64,000 nucleotides of DNA from Mayfieldus sp963772265 (GCA_963772265.1 CAVYWS010000002.1:496001-560000); one strand, 5' to 3'. Shown: positions 1 through 8,929, counted from the stretch's first letter. The notes: generated from the letters alone by a model not told the origin. A program made the numbers and translations.

Positions 1-708
1 TCGACCTGAGCGGGGTCGTCGTTTATCCCGGGCATCAGCGGCATCACCAGCACCCCGGAGTCGATCCCGCGCCGGTTGAGCTCCGCCACCGCCTCCATCC
101 TCGCCCGGGGGTGGGGCGTGTGGGGCTCGGTCTGGCGCCAGACCTTCTCGTCGAGGGTCGGGATCGAGAGGTTCACCGTCGCCCCGGCGGCCGAAGCCAT
201 CTCCACGTACCGCTCGACGTCGCGCAGCACCAACGGCGACTTGGTCAGCACCGAGATCGGCGTCTCGGCCTCGTGCAGCGCCTCCAGCACCGGCGGCATC
301 AGCCTGTAGCGGCTCTCGACCCACTGGTAGGGATCGGTGTTGGTACCGATCGCGACCAGCTCGCGCTTCCAGCTTCGCCGCCCCAGCTCCGCCCGCACCA
401 CCTCGGGCACGTTGACCTTGACGATGATCTCGCGCTCGAAGTCGCGCCCCGCGTCGAGGTCTAGGTAGCGATGGGTGCTGCGCGCGAAGCAATAGGTCGC
501 AGGCATGCGTGCATCCTCGGTAGAGGTTGATCGTCCAGTTGAAGCCGAAGCGGCCTCCGGGAACGTGGTTGAGGGCAGACTTGGCGCGAACCTCGTGGAA
601 GCGGATCCCGAGCGCTTCGGGCGCGTCGAATGTCCGCACCTTGTCGATGCTCAATCCGGGCAGGGGCCGCTCGCGCTCGGCCTCGACTCTCTGCTCGTCC
701 CATCGCAC
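1..708 (-). CDS. Rv2578c-family radical SAM protein, 3' end outside window, frameshifted
   Basis: Read on the minus strand from a GTG at 708, the protein begins MRWDEQRVEAERERPLPG and continues through GGRFGFNWTINLYRGCTHAC. One extra base near 500 shifts the frame, after which it resumes as TYCFARSTHRYLDLDAGRDF. The joined CTHAC/TYC segment is the CxxxCxxC [4Fe-4S] motif of the Rv2578c radical SAM family; the following residues run off the left edge. No substrate is established for this family as far as I know. The start abuts a perfect SOS box (709-720), which suggests a leaderless, damage-induced transcript. The frameshift falls inside the cluster-binding motif, so it is either inactivating or a sequence error; I favour error because both sides are well conserved. 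Confidence 0.8.
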   Translation of the reverse strand, partial: MRWDEQRVEAERERPLPGLSIDKVRTFDAPEALGIRFHEVRAKSALNHVPGGRFGFNWTINLYRGCTHACDLLLRAQHPSLPRPRRGARLRARDHRQGQRARGGAGGAGAAKLEARAGRDRYQHRSLPVGREPLQADAAGAGGAARGRDADLGADQVAVGAARRRAVRGDGFGRRGDGEPLDPDPRREGLAPDRAPHAPPPGEDGGGGGAQPARDRLRGAGDAADARDKRRPRSGR

Positions 709-720
709 GAACGTATGTTC
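709..720. promoter_or_regulatory. LexA SOS box
   Basis: GAACATACGTTC (minus strand) is a perfect match to the actinobacterial LexA core GAAC-N4-GTTC. It lies directly against the GTG start of the radical SAM gene and 84 bp upstream of the divergent VOC gene. Rv2578c of Mycobacterium tuberculosis is, from memory, a member of the LexA regulon, which supports a real operator. Confidence 0.75.
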
Positions 721-803
721 GCAAATCTGCTGGACGGGCGGGCGATGAATTCCGGCCCCCGGCCCGGTCTCAAACGCATGACCCCGAAAGAGGAGGTAAG
801 GCC

Positions 804-1187
804 ATGTTGAAGGACAGCAGGGCGTACAGCGGCTTCGCCGTCGACGATCTCGAGAAGGCGGAGAGGTTCTACTCCGAGACCCTCGGCGTCGAGACCGAGT
901 TGATCGACGCGGAGAACGGGCTGATGACGCTGCACCTCGGCGGCGACCGGCCCACCCTCGTCTACCGCAAGCCGGACTTCGAGCCGGCCACCTACACGGT
1001 CCTCAACTTCCCGGTCGACGATGTCGAAGGAGTAGTCGACGCGCTCTCGTCGCAGGGGGTCGAGTTCGAGCGCTACGAGCAGTTCGAGCAGGACGAGCGC
1101 GGCATCGTCAGCGAGGAGGGAGCGCCGCGGGTCGCCTGGTTCCGCGACCCGGCCGGGAACATCCTCTCGATCCTCGAGGAATCCTGA
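804..1187 (+). CDS. VOC (glyoxalase/dioxygenase-fold) family protein
   Basis: 127 residues starting MLKDSRAYSGFAVDDLEK. The paired beta-alpha-beta-beta-beta pattern of the vicinal-oxygen-chelate fold is visible: an N-terminal half with FYSETLGVETEL, and a C-terminal half ending WFRDPAGNILSILEES. ATG 804 is chosen because a strong AGGAGGT lies 7 bp upstream. The substrate cannot be told; such single-module proteins act in glyoxal detoxification, antibiotic resistance or ring cleavage. It is divergent from the SOS-box radical SAM gene, so co-induction by DNA damage is possible but not shown. Confidence 0.8.
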   Translation: MLKDSRAYSGFAVDDLEKAERFYSETLGVETELIDAENGLMTLHLGGDRPTLVYRKPDFEPATYTVLNFPVDDVEGVVDALSSQGVEFERYEQFEQDERGIVSEEGAPRVAWFRDPAGNILSILEES

Positions 1188-1664
1188 TCAGGGCCCGGCC
1201 TCGGCCATGTACTGGTCCAGAGCCTCGCGAGCCCGGCGCCGCACCACCCCGCCGAGCGGCGGCATCACTGTGATCGCCCAGCCCATCGGTCCCAGCGCCT
1301 GTCGGGCCCAGCGGCCGTAGGAGAACTCGTCGACATGGTGGGAGATCAGACCGTCGGCAAATACGAAGCGCGCCCGCACGTCGTTGACGACCGGGCGGCC
1401 GGTCTGGGTGAAGGTGTAGGTCGCGATCCAGTGCGCGGTCCCGGTGCGGTCGTCGGCGTCGTGCTCGCGCAGTTCGACGTCGAGGTCCTCGGCGCGCGAG
1501 GTCAGCATCCGCCACATCGCTCCGACCTCGGGGCCGCGCAGGTCGCCGAAGGCGGGGTCGTGAAAGCGCGCGCCGGGCGCGTAGCAGGCGGCCATCGCCT
1601 CTCCGTCGTGGCGGTCGAGCCCGTCGTAGAGGCGACGGATCAGGTCCCGGTTCGACTCGGCCAC
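1188..1664 (-). CDS. SnoaL-like / NTF2-fold protein
   Basis: 158 residues with the SnoaL-like polyketide-cyclase/ketosteroid-isomerase fold. The N-terminus is NRDLIRRLYDGLDRHDGEAM, followed by CYAPGARFHDPAFGDLRGPE and ATYTFTQTGRPVVNDVRARF. These are typical of small actinobacterial NTF2-like proteins with unknown ligand. It converges on the VOC gene with no gap (stop at 1188) and lies 7 bp downstream of the ytoQ-like gene on the same strand, so the two are probably co-transcribed. Confidence 0.75.
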   Translation of the reverse strand: MAESNRDLIRRLYDGLDRHDGEAMAACYAPGARFHDPAFGDLRGPEVGAMWRMLTSRAEDLDVELREHDADDRTGTAHWIATYTFTQTGRPVVNDVRARFVFADGLISHHVDEFSYGRWARQALGPMGWAITVMPPLGGVVRRRAREALDQYMAEAGP

Positions 1665-1671
1665 GCTGAGC

Positions 1672-2136
1672 CTAGGCCGGCAGCTTTCCCTCGATCACGT
1701 AGCGCAGCACGTCGACCACCTGGTCGGCGCTGCGTGCCGTCGCGAGGGCGGAGCGGTCGACCTCCTTCAGCGCGTGATCGAACTCCTCTTCGTGCAGGGT
1801 GACGACCGGCTTTCCCAGTGCCGCCGCGTAGCCGGCGTCGAAGGCAGCGTTCCATTGCCGGTACTTGTCGCCGAAGCGCACCACGACCACGTCGGAGTTG
1901 CGGATCATCGTCTGGGTGCGGATCGCGTTGACCCCGGCGCCCTTGTGGTCGCGCCAGAAAGCATCCGACTCCTCACCCAGGGTGCCGGTGCCGGCATCGT
2001 CGGAGGCGGCGTGGTCGGTGACCGGCGCCGACAGGGTCACCGGCAAGCCGGCGCTCTCGATCCCGGCCGCGATCCGCTCACGCCAATCGGAATGGATCTC
2101 GCCCGAGAGGTAGACGCTCCACGACCCGTCGTTCAC
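1672..2136 (-). CDS. ytoQ: YtoQ family protein
   Basis: 154 residues, close to the usual YtoQ length. The start reads WSVYLSGEIHSDWRERI. The middle has ESDAFWRDHKGAGVNAIRT and MIRNSDVVVVRFGDKYRQWN, which are family signatures. The fold resembles nucleoside 2-deoxyribosyltransferases (DUF4062/YtoQ type), but no reaction is established. It is the first gene of a probable two-gene transcript with the SnoaL-like gene. Confidence in the family is high; the function is unknown. Confidence 0.8.
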   Translation of the reverse strand: MNDGSWSVYLSGEIHSDWRERIAAGIESAGLPVTLSAPVTDHAASDDAGTGTLGEESDAFWRDHKGAGVNAIRTQTMIRNSDVVVVRFGDKYRQWNAAFDAGYAAALGKPVVTLHEEEFDHALKEVDRSALATARSADQVVDVLRYVIEGKLPA

Positions 2137-2195
2137 GCCGTCAAGCCTAACGTCCGTCCGTCGCCGGCCTCAGGCAAGCGCGGGGCGCAATCGCG

Positions 2196-2663
2196 TCAGG
2201 CGGAGCCGTTGGACCCGGACTCGGCGAGCGCCTTGCTGAGCATCCGCCCCAGCTCGACGCGCTCGTTCGAGCTCAAGCCCGAGAGGACCTCGTCCTCGAC
2301 GGCCTGCATCCCAACTTCGGCGCGTTCCAGGGAGGTCTTACCGGCCGGAGTCAGCTCGACTATGTGGCGACGCCGGTCATCGGGGTCGCGGCGGCGCTCG
2401 ACAAGCCCGCCCTCCTCGACGTCGTTGAGCAGCAGGACCAGGTAGTTCGGGTCCATGTGCATCGAGCCGCAGAGCGTCTGCTGGGGCTGGGCGCCCTCGT
2501 GGTCGCGCAGGTTTCGCAGCAGCATGTACTGCTTCAGGGTGATCCCCAGCACGTCCTCGGTGCTGCGGCGGAAGACCTCCTGCGCTAGACGCGTCAGCAG
2601 GACCATCGATCCCTGAGTCGTCGTGGCGGTACCCATCGCCGCCTCGAGCCTAGCAGCGCTCAT
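2196..2663 (-). CDS. MarR family transcriptional regulator
   Basis: 155 residues. The winged helix-turn-helix is visible as GITLKQYMLLRNLRDHEG, QQTLCGSMHMDPNYLVLLLN and VERRRDPDDRRRHIVELTPA; the last contains the MarR wing with DxDRR. It is divergent from the MFS exporter at 2720 with a 56-bp shared region carrying a direct repeat. This is the usual arrangement for a ligand-responsive repressor of a drug exporter. The inducer is unknown. Confidence 0.88.
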   Translation of the reverse strand: MSAARLEAAMGTATTTQGSMVLLTRLAQEVFRRSTEDVLGITLKQYMLLRNLRDHEGAQPQQTLCGSMHMDPNYLVLLLNDVEEGGLVERRRDPDDRRRHIVELTPAGKTSLERAEVGMQAVEDEVLSGLSSNERVELGRMLSKALAESGSNGSA

Positions 2664-2719
2664 CGGTTGTTAAGGATCGTAACGCACCTCATGATCATCT
2701 ATGGTAGCGTGATCATCTA
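2664..2719. promoter_or_regulatory. Divergent MarR/MFS operator-promoter region
   Basis: The 10-mer TGATCATCTA occurs twice as a direct repeat, at 2692-2701 and 2710-2719, 18 bp apart. Each copy contains the palindrome TGATCA. The second copy abuts the ATG of the exporter, so a bound regulator would block initiation. These are good candidates for MarR binding sites. No Shine-Dalgarno is visible before 2720, in keeping with a leaderless message. Confidence 0.55.
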
Positions 2720-4213
2720 ATGAACGTGACTACTTTGACTTCTGGATCAACCACGGACGAACAACGCCGCTGGATTGCGCTCGTCGTCCTCTGCGTCGGA
2801 ATGCTGATGATCGTCCTCGACGCGACGATCGTGAACGTCGCCCTGCCCTCGATTCAGGACGACCTCGGGTTCTCGCAATCGAGCCTCGCCTGGGTCGTCA
2901 ACGCCTACCTGATCACCTTCGGCGGCCTGCTGCTGCTCGCCGGACGGCTCGGCGACCTTCTCGGCCGCCGCCGCGTCTTCATGGTCGGGCTCGCGGTCTT
3001 CACCGTCGCGTCCCTGCTCTGCGGCGTCGCCCAGAGCCAGGAGCTGTTGATCGGAGCCCGCTTCGTGCAGGGCGTCGGCGGCGCCCTCACCTCGGCCGTG
3101 ATCCTGGGCATGATCGTGACCATGTTCCCCGAGCCTCGCGAACAGGCGAAGGCGATCGGGGTCTACAGCTTCGTCGCCTCCGCGGGTGGCTCGGTCGGGC
3201 TGCTGGCCGGGGGTGTGCTGACGCAGGCGATCAACTGGCACTGGATCTTCTTCGTCAACCTCCCGATCGGAATCGCCACGGCGCTTCTGGCACGGAATCT
3301 GCTCGAGAGCGACGAAGGGATCGGCTTCGGCCGCGGCGCCGACATTCTCGGCGCCGGGCTGGTGACCGGCGCCCTGATGGTCGGCGTCTACACAATCGTC
3401 GAGGCGCGCGACTACGGCTGGGGCGCGGCCCACACGCTTGGCTTCGGCGGGTTGGCGCTTGCGCTGCTGGCGGGATTTCTGGTCCGCGAGTCGACCACGG
3501 CCAACCCCCTGATCCCGTTGCGGATCTTCCGCTCTCGCAACGTCTCGGGCGCCAACCTGATCCAGACCCTGATGGTCGCCGGGATGTTCGGGATGTTCTT
3601 CCTCGGGGCCCTCTACCTGCAGCGGGTGCTCGGCTATGACGCGCTGGAGATCGGCCTCGCCTTCCTGCCGGTGACGGTGATGATCGGCACGCTTTCGCTC
3701 GGCTTCTCGGCCCGCCTGAACACCCGATTCGGTCCCAGGGCCACGCTGCTGCCAAGCCTGGTCCTGCTCGGAGCCGGACTGGCGCTGTTCGCGCGCGTCC
3801 CGGTTGCCGGCAACTACCTGAGCGACGTCCTCCCCGTGATGATCCTGCTCGGAACCGGTGCCGGACTTGCATTCCCCTCGCTGATGACCCTGGCGATGTC
3901 GGGCGCGACGCGCGAGGACTCCGGGCTTGCCTCGGGCCTGGTCAACACCACGCTTCAGGTGGGCGGCGCGATCGGGCTCGCCCTGCTTGCCACCCTCTCC
4001 ACCACCCGCACCGATCACCTGTTGGAAACCGGGAGCTCCAGCGCCTCGGCGCTCACGAGCGGTTATCACCTGGCGTTCCTGATCGGTGCCGGCCTGCTGG
4101 TCGCCGCGCTCGCGGTCGCCCTCACGGTGCTGGAGCCGGCGGAACCGGTCGAGGCTTCCGCAGAGGTGGCCGAGATGCCGGAAGCCGAGCAGGCTTACTC
4201 CGAAGCAGCGTAG
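2720..4213 (+). CDS. DHA2-type MFS drug exporter (EmrB/QacA family)
   Basis: 497 residues with about 14 predicted membrane segments, the DHA2 size. Motif A-like GRLGDLLGRRRVFMVGLAVF follows TM2. The N-terminal LDATIVNVALPSIQDDLGFS is the DHA2 signature around TM1. A proton-coupled export role at the cytoplasmic membrane follows from the family; the substrate is unknown. The C-terminal tail after the last TM is acidic and rich in Glu/Ala. It is divergent from a MarR regulator that probably represses it. Confidence 0.9.
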   Translation: MNVTTLTSGSTTDEQRRWIALVVLCVGMLMIVLDATIVNVALPSIQDDLGFSQSSLAWVVNAYLITFGGLLLLAGRLGDLLGRRRVFMVGLAVFTVASLLCGVAQSQELLIGARFVQGVGGALTSAVILGMIVTMFPEPREQAKAIGVYSFVASAGGSVGLLAGGVLTQAINWHWIFFVNLPIGIATALLARNLLESDEGIGFGRGADILGAGLVTGALMVGVYTIVEARDYGWGAAHTLGFGGLALALLAGFLVRESTTANPLIPLRIFRSRNVSGANLIQTLMVAGMFGMFFLGALYLQRVLGYDALEIGLAFLPVTVMIGTLSLGFSARLNTRFGPRATLLPSLVLLGAGLALFARVPVAGNYLSDVLPVMILLGTGAGLAFPSLMTLAMSGATREDSGLASGLVNTTLQVGGAIGLALLATLSTTRTDHLLETGSSSASALTSGYHLAFLIGAGLLVAALAVALTVLEPAEPVEASAEVAEMPEAEQAYSEAA

Positions 4214-4248
4214 GGCAGCCGGCGCCGAGCCCCTGCGGGGCCGGCTGC

Positions 4249-6459
4249 CTACGCTTGCCGCTGCGGCTTCTGGTGGCGGTCGACCGCGCTGGGCCTGACG
4301 TGCAGGTGGGGAGATGACGCCAGGACCCGGATCACCTGCGTCTGTAGCGAGAGGCGCTCGAGCGAAGCGTCCGTGCAACCTGGCGCCGAGGTCGGCCTCG
4401 CGGTGACCCTCAGCTTCAGGGTCACCGGAGTGCCGCGCGGAAGGTCGTCGGCCAGCGAAGCCGGCAGCCCGAGGCGGATATTTCTCGTCCCCGGGCTCCC
4501 CAGCGAGCGGGCTCCGAGGTCGACGCTGCGCCCGAGGCCGTTGCGGACCCAGCGAAGCCTGGCGCCGATCAGCAGCCGCGACGGCTCGGTGATCGTAATC
4601 CTGGCCCTGACCCCGGGCACGGTCGGCCCCAGCTCACCCGCGGCAGTCGCGGCGAAGGCGTTCGGCGACGGCGTGTAGTTGCCGACCGTGACGGCAACCG
4701 GCGGGCAGCTCGTGTCGGTGTCGACCACAGCGGTGGCGACGCTGAAGCTCTCGCTGGCGGCCGTCTGGTCAGTGTTGCCCTGGGCGTCGGTGGCGCGGAC
4801 GCGGAAGGTGTAGCCGCCCTCGGCGAGTGGGCTCGACGGAGAGTGCGTTCCGGATCCGGAGCAGGGGCCCCAGTCGGCGCTACCGGTGTCGATCGAGCAC
4901 TCGAAGCTCGAGCCCGACTCGGTTGCGTGGAAGTCGAAGCTGGGGCTGGACTCGGTGGTCATGCCGTGGGGGGCCGAGTCGATCAGCGTGTTCGGCGGAG
5001 TGCCGTCGACCGACACGGTGTGGGAGACGGTCGCCACCGAAGAGCCGTTGCATGAGACCGTCTGGCCGGTGAAGGTGCGTGAGGTCGAGCAGCCGGCGTC
5101 GTCAGTGACGGTCAGGGTCGCGATGTAATCGCCCTCGGCGCTGTAGGTGTGGGTCGGGGTCGGGCCCGCGTTGGAGGCGTTCTGCCCGTCCCCGTAGTTC
5201 CAGTCGTAGCGCGCCACGGTCTGGCCCGCCGACGCCGTCGATGCCGAGCCGTTGAAGCTCGAGGCCTGTCCCGGCCGTGCCGCGGTGGCGCCGAAGGCCG
5301 CGGTTGGAGCCTGGTCGGGGCTGACGACAACCGACTGGAAGTCGGGGCCCGCCGCGGTATTGCAGCTCGGCGAAGTGCAGGTGATCGGCGTCAGGGCGCC
5401 GCTCGAGCCGATCGAGTAGGGGATGACCGCATTGGTGGAGAAGACCGATGCATAGGCGTCGAGGCTGTCGGGAGTGACGGCGACGCCGCCCGGGTTGGTT
5501 CCGGTGGTGCAGTTGGAGCCCGAGCAGGCGACCGGGGTCAGCAGGCCGTTGGTGCCGATCGCGAAAACCGCGACCCTGGCCGCCGCGTTGCGCACCGTGA
5601 CGTAGAGGTGGCTCCCGTCGGAGCTGATCGCGAGCGAGAATGCGCCGGCCGTCCCGAGGTTGCAGCCCGAACCGCAGCTGAGTGCAGTCAGGGACCCGTT
5701 GGAGCCGATCGAGAAGACGGATACCGATCCCGTGGAGGCGCCCCGGTTCGCGGTGTAGAGGTACTGGCCGTCGGGACTGACCGCGATTCCCTCCGGCTGC
5801 GACCCGGTAGTGCAGTTGGAGCCCGAGCAGGAGATCGGCGTCAGCGCGCCGCTGGACCCGATCGAGAACGCCGAGACGGAGTTGGAGTTGTTGTTCGCCG
5901 AGTAGAGGTACTGGCCATTCGGGGTGACCGCCACTCCGTACGGCTTTGTCCCCGTGCTGCAGTTGGCCCCCGAGCAGGAGACCGGAGTCAGAGCTCCTCC
6001 GGCGCCGATCGAGAAGACCGAGATGCTGTTGCCCGCCAGGTTCGCCGTATAGAGGTACTGGCCGCTCGGCGTGATCGCGACGCCGTAAGGGGTGGAGCCG
6101 GTGGTGCAGCCGGAGCAGCTCACGGTGGTCAGCGAGCCATTCGAGCCGACCGAAAACGCTGAGATCGAATTCGCCAGCGCATTTGCCGTGTAGAGGTACT
6201 GGCCGTTGGGCGTCATCGCCACCCCGATTGGGGCGGTTCCGGTCGCACAGCTTGACCCGCAGCTGATCGGCGTCAGCGAGCCGTTGGAGCCAACCGAGAA
6301 CGGCGAGACCGCGTTGCCGGTGGCGCCCGACCCGGTCACGTAGACGTGGCTCGCCGCCGCGGCCGCGGGGGTGCTCAGCGCGATCAGCGCCAGCAGGACC
6401 GCGAGCAGGCCGGCGCGCGATGCGCCACTGCGACGCCAAGGATCGGGAAGGACCGCCAC
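4249..6459 (-). CDS. Secreted beta-propeller protein with PKD and Ig-like domains
   Basis: 736 residues. A signal peptide (AGLLAVLLALIALSTPAAAAAS) is followed by about seven repeats of roughly 50 residues, each with a TPNGQYLYTAN-type blade and a Cys-Cys turn such as SCSGSNCTTG. This is a 7-bladed lactonase/YVTN-like propeller. A PKD domain (VARYDWNYGDGQNAS, HTYSAEGDYIATLTVTDDAG) follows, then an Ig-like domain (TPPNTLIDSAPHG, AEGGYTFRVRATDAQGNTDQ) and a beta-rich tail. No anchor or sorting signal is seen. It looks like a secreted binding or structural protein rather than an enzyme. It stands alone, with 35 bp to the converging MFS gene. Confidence 0.8.
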   Translation of the reverse strand: MAVLPDPWRRSGASRAGLLAVLLALIALSTPAAAAASHVYVTGSGATGNAVSPFSVGSNGSLTPISCGSSCATGTAPIGVAMTPNGQYLYTANALANSISAFSVGSNGSLTTVSCSGCTTGSTPYGVAITPSGQYLYTANLAGNSISVFSIGAGGALTPVSCSGANCSTGTKPYGVAVTPNGQYLYSANNNSNSVSAFSIGSSGALTPISCSGSNCTTGSQPEGIAVSPDGQYLYTANRGASTGSVSVFSIGSNGSLTALSCGSGCNLGTAGAFSLAISSDGSHLYVTVRNAAARVAVFAIGTNGLLTPVACSGSNCTTGTNPGGVAVTPDSLDAYASVFSTNAVIPYSIGSSGALTPITCTSPSCNTAAGPDFQSVVVSPDQAPTAAFGATAARPGQASSFNGSASTASAGQTVARYDWNYGDGQNASNAGPTPTHTYSAEGDYIATLTVTDDAGCSTSRTFTGQTVSCNGSSVATVSHTVSVDGTPPNTLIDSAPHGMTTESSPSFDFHATESGSSFECSIDTGSADWGPCSGSGTHSPSSPLAEGGYTFRVRATDAQGNTDQTAASESFSVATAVVDTDTSCPPVAVTVGNYTPSPNAFAATAAGELGPTVPGVRARITITEPSRLLIGARLRWVRNGLGRSVDLGARSLGSPGTRNIRLGLPASLADDLPRGTPVTLKLRVTARPTSAPGCTDASLERLSLQTQVIRVLASSPHLHVRPSAVDRHQKPQRQA

Positions 6460-6595
6460 GTCCTCCGCTTCGACCGCTGCGCCGCCAGCATGAGAGAAGG
6501 CGGCCGGCGGTCAGGCACTAGTACGAGAAACGCCGACGATTCGCGGCGAAAATTCGGTAGTCCGTGCGCGTGGTGAACGCCAGGTCCCCGGAACG

Positions 6596-8135
6596 TCAAC
6601 CTCCGACCCGGAACACCCCGACCGAGTTGGCGCCGGCGCGGAGCGCCGAGGGCGGCACCACCGCCCCCCAGCGGGTGTGACCCTGGAAGCGAAAGGCGCG
6701 GCAGGTGGCGACGATGCGCCCGTTGACTGCGATCGCGAGGACGTGTCCGGCGGCGGAAGGTGCGATCGTCCCGTTGACGAAGGCCGGGACCTTGCCGCCC
6801 TTACGGAAGACGACGTCGCCGAGATCGAGGTGGCCGTCGATCGCGGCGCTGCGCGCCAGCCCCCGACTGCTGCGGCGGCCGACCAGCTGCGGCCGCGGCC
6901 CGAGCTGGAAGAGCCCGGTGCGGGCGCCAAGCTGGCGGGCGGCGGAGCGCAGCACCGCCCTGCGCTCGGCGAGGAAGCGGTCGAAGGGGAGCGAGGCGAC
7001 CGTCTTGAAGCCGGTCGTGAGGGTGATCGTCCCCCCCATGCCCTCGTCGGAGATCGGCACCCCGTCGGTCTTGTAGGGAAGGTCGAGGCCGAGGACCTGG
7101 GCGGTGGTGGGGACGATGTCGACCGAGCGGGTGTGGAGGTCGGAGATCTCGCCCCTGGTCTGCCCGGGGTACTTGACGAACAGCGGCGGGTTGGCGACGC
7201 CGCCGAAGTTCCCGGGGACGGCGAGCCGCCGGTAGGTGCCGGGGTCGAAGCTGATCCCGTGGTCGGCGGTGACGATGACCAGAGCCCGCTTCCAGATCCC
7301 GACCCTGCGCAGCCGCTTGATCAGCTTGCGCACCAGCGTGTCGGCGTAGCCGGTCTGGATGTAGTGGCGCTGCCAGGTCGTCGCCGTGCCGCCGACCCCT
7401 CCGGCCCATCGCTGAGCGTTGGCGTTGCCGACGTCGGAGATCGGCGAGTAGTTGTAGGAGCGGCCGTCGGGCAGGAAGTGGAAGGGCTCGTGCGGCACCT
7501 CCATGTGGATGAAGTTGAAGCGGCGCCCATGCTTGACCTTGGCCAGCCAGCGCTCGAACTCGCGCGGCTTCGGCGGAACGAACGCGTCCTGGGCGAACTG
7601 GCCGGCGGTGAGGCTGGCCGAGGCGCCGGGCTCGCTCGAGCGCGCGGCCCCACCGCCGCAGAGCGACCGCGGGCAGACCTTGGTCACCGGCTCGTGGACG
7701 TTGAACCGGTAGCGCCCGCCGAGCAGGGTGAAGATGCTGTGTGGCTGTTGGGAGGCGATCGGCAGGGTGTCCCAATCGGGGCTGATCCCGGTCTCGATCG
7801 CCGGCACCGCCCGCCCGGTGAAGTCGGCGACGGTGGTGTTGTTGCGGTACCAGGTCGAGTGGGCGGCGAGCTTGGCGAAGCCGGGAAAGCGCTTGGCGTC
7901 GATCCGGGATCCGGACGGGGTCATCAGGGTCGCCGTCGGCAGCTCGTCGAAGACGACCTCGACCACCGGCGCGCCGGGTGCGACCCTGGGCGGCCGGCTT
8001 GCCGGGCCCAGGCTTCTGCGGTGCCGCCACGGCGTCGCCGGCGCCCGCGTCTTTGGTCAGTCCGCGGACGGCCAGGGCGCCGAGGCCAAGGCAGAGCACG
8101 AGGAGCAGGGCCGCGAGTCGGGAGGGGATCCGCAT
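6596..8135 (-). CDS. Secreted alkaline-phosphatase-superfamily (sulfatase-like) protein, frameshifted
   Basis: ATG 8135 begins MRIPSRLAALLLVLCLGLGA, a signal peptide or anchor, followed by a Pro/Gly-rich linker. Near 7975 the frame shifts by one base and continues as VVEVVFDELPTATLMTPSGS. The second part has TGRAVPAIETGISPDWDTLP, then IVTADHGISFDPGTYR with the metal-binding DH of the superfamily, and a domain of about 100 residues after the catalytic fold. The family hydrolyses or transfers phosphate, sulfate or phosphoglycerol groups outside the cell. An upstream in-frame ATG exists at 8165, but 8135 fits the signal peptide better. The break is probably sequence error. Confidence 0.65.
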
Positions 8136-8216
8136 CAGGGTCGCGGCGAAGATACCGCTGCACACGGGCGGGAAGTGAAGCGGCTGGGAACTGCGCCGCT
8201 CGGCGCAACGCCCGGA

Positions 8217-8888
8217 TCAGCGCTTCTTGACCGCGTAGTCGCCGAGCCCGTTCTCAAGCTCGGCGAACGCCCGCCGTGCCTCGGCGCGCACTCCGCGGGC
8301 GATTTCTGACGCCTTGTCCCCGGCCAGGGTGCGCCGCCGCGTGTAATCGATCAGGGCGCGGTGGACCCCCAGCAGAGCGGTCGCGGCTACCCGTGGCCGG
8401 ACGTCGCCGGGGGACGCCCGCGCCTCCTCGGCGATCAAGGCGGCGAGCGAGTCCGTGTAGCGCGCGAAGACCTGCCGCTCACGCGCCAGCAGAGCAGGGC
8501 TCTCGGTGATCACCCGGTTGACGGCTCGAATCCGCCGCGTCGCCTCGGCTTCCCCCCCGGAGCCCTTGATGTCGAAGGCGCCGCGTCGTTTGAGCAGAAA
8601 GTTCCGGACCGCGTCGAGGACGGACTCGCCCTGGTTGCGGCTCCGAATCGCTTCCAGAAGCTCCTCCTCGAAGGCCTCGAGGCGGCTGTAGAAGAGATCC
8701 TCCTTGGTCGGGAAGTAGTTGTAGACGGTCTTCTCAGCGACCTCGGCCTCGCGAGCGACCTCGGCGACGGTGACGCCGTCGAAGCTCCGCTCGGCGAACA
8801 GCCGCCGGGCCGTATCCGCGATCAGCTGCCGCGTCTGCTCCTTCTTTCGCTCCCGCAGGCCGGGCTCGACGTTCATGGTCGGATCCAT
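8217..8888 (-). CDS. TetR family transcriptional regulator
   Basis: 223 residues. The N-terminal helix-turn-helix is typical: TRQLIADTARRLFAERSFDG, VTVAEVAREAEVAEKTVYNY, FPTKEDLF. The C-terminal ligand domain is all-helical and variable. It is divergent from the MFS exporter at 8930 with 41 bp between, which contains a palindromic operator candidate. It probably represses both the exporter operon and itself; the ligand is unknown. Confidence 0.9.
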   Translation of the reverse strand: MDPTMNVEPGLRERKKEQTRQLIADTARRLFAERSFDGVTVAEVAREAEVAEKTVYNYFPTKEDLFYSRLEAFEEELLEAIRSRNQGESVLDAVRNFLLKRRGAFDIKGSGGEAEATRRIRAVNRVITESPALLARERQVFARYTDSLAALIAEEARASPGDVRPRVAATALLGVHRALIDYTRRRTLAGDKASEIARGVRAEARRAFAELENGLGDYAVKKR

Positions 8889-8929
8889 GTTATAGTGCCT
8901 AGAAAGTTACTGTCACTGTAAGTTATACG
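8889..8929. promoter_or_regulatory. Divergent TetR/MFS operator
   Basis: TTACTGTCACTGTAA at 8907-8921 is an imperfect palindrome: TTAC and GTAA arms around a GT-C-AC core, with symmetric T/T mismatches. It is flanked by GTTATA (8889-8894) and GTTATAC (8922-8928). Its position and 15-bp size suit a TetR dimer site that would shut off both directions. Confidence 0.55.

Noticed and set aside
2747..4378. A 543-codon open frame antisense to the MFS gene, and similar long frames at 25310-27499 (+), 6677-8230 (+) and 21307-23259 (+).
   Set aside because: Composition is Gly/Arg/Pro/Asp-rich without domain signatures, and each is the high-GC mirror of a recognised gene. Only the end of the 25310-27499 frame, which carries the histidine-phosphatase start, is real coding.
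4249..6459. Repeats in the beta-propeller gene as a CRISPR-like or other DNA array.
   Set aside because: The repeats are coding, imperfect, about 150 bp, and match protein blades; no CRISPR array occurs anywhere in the window.
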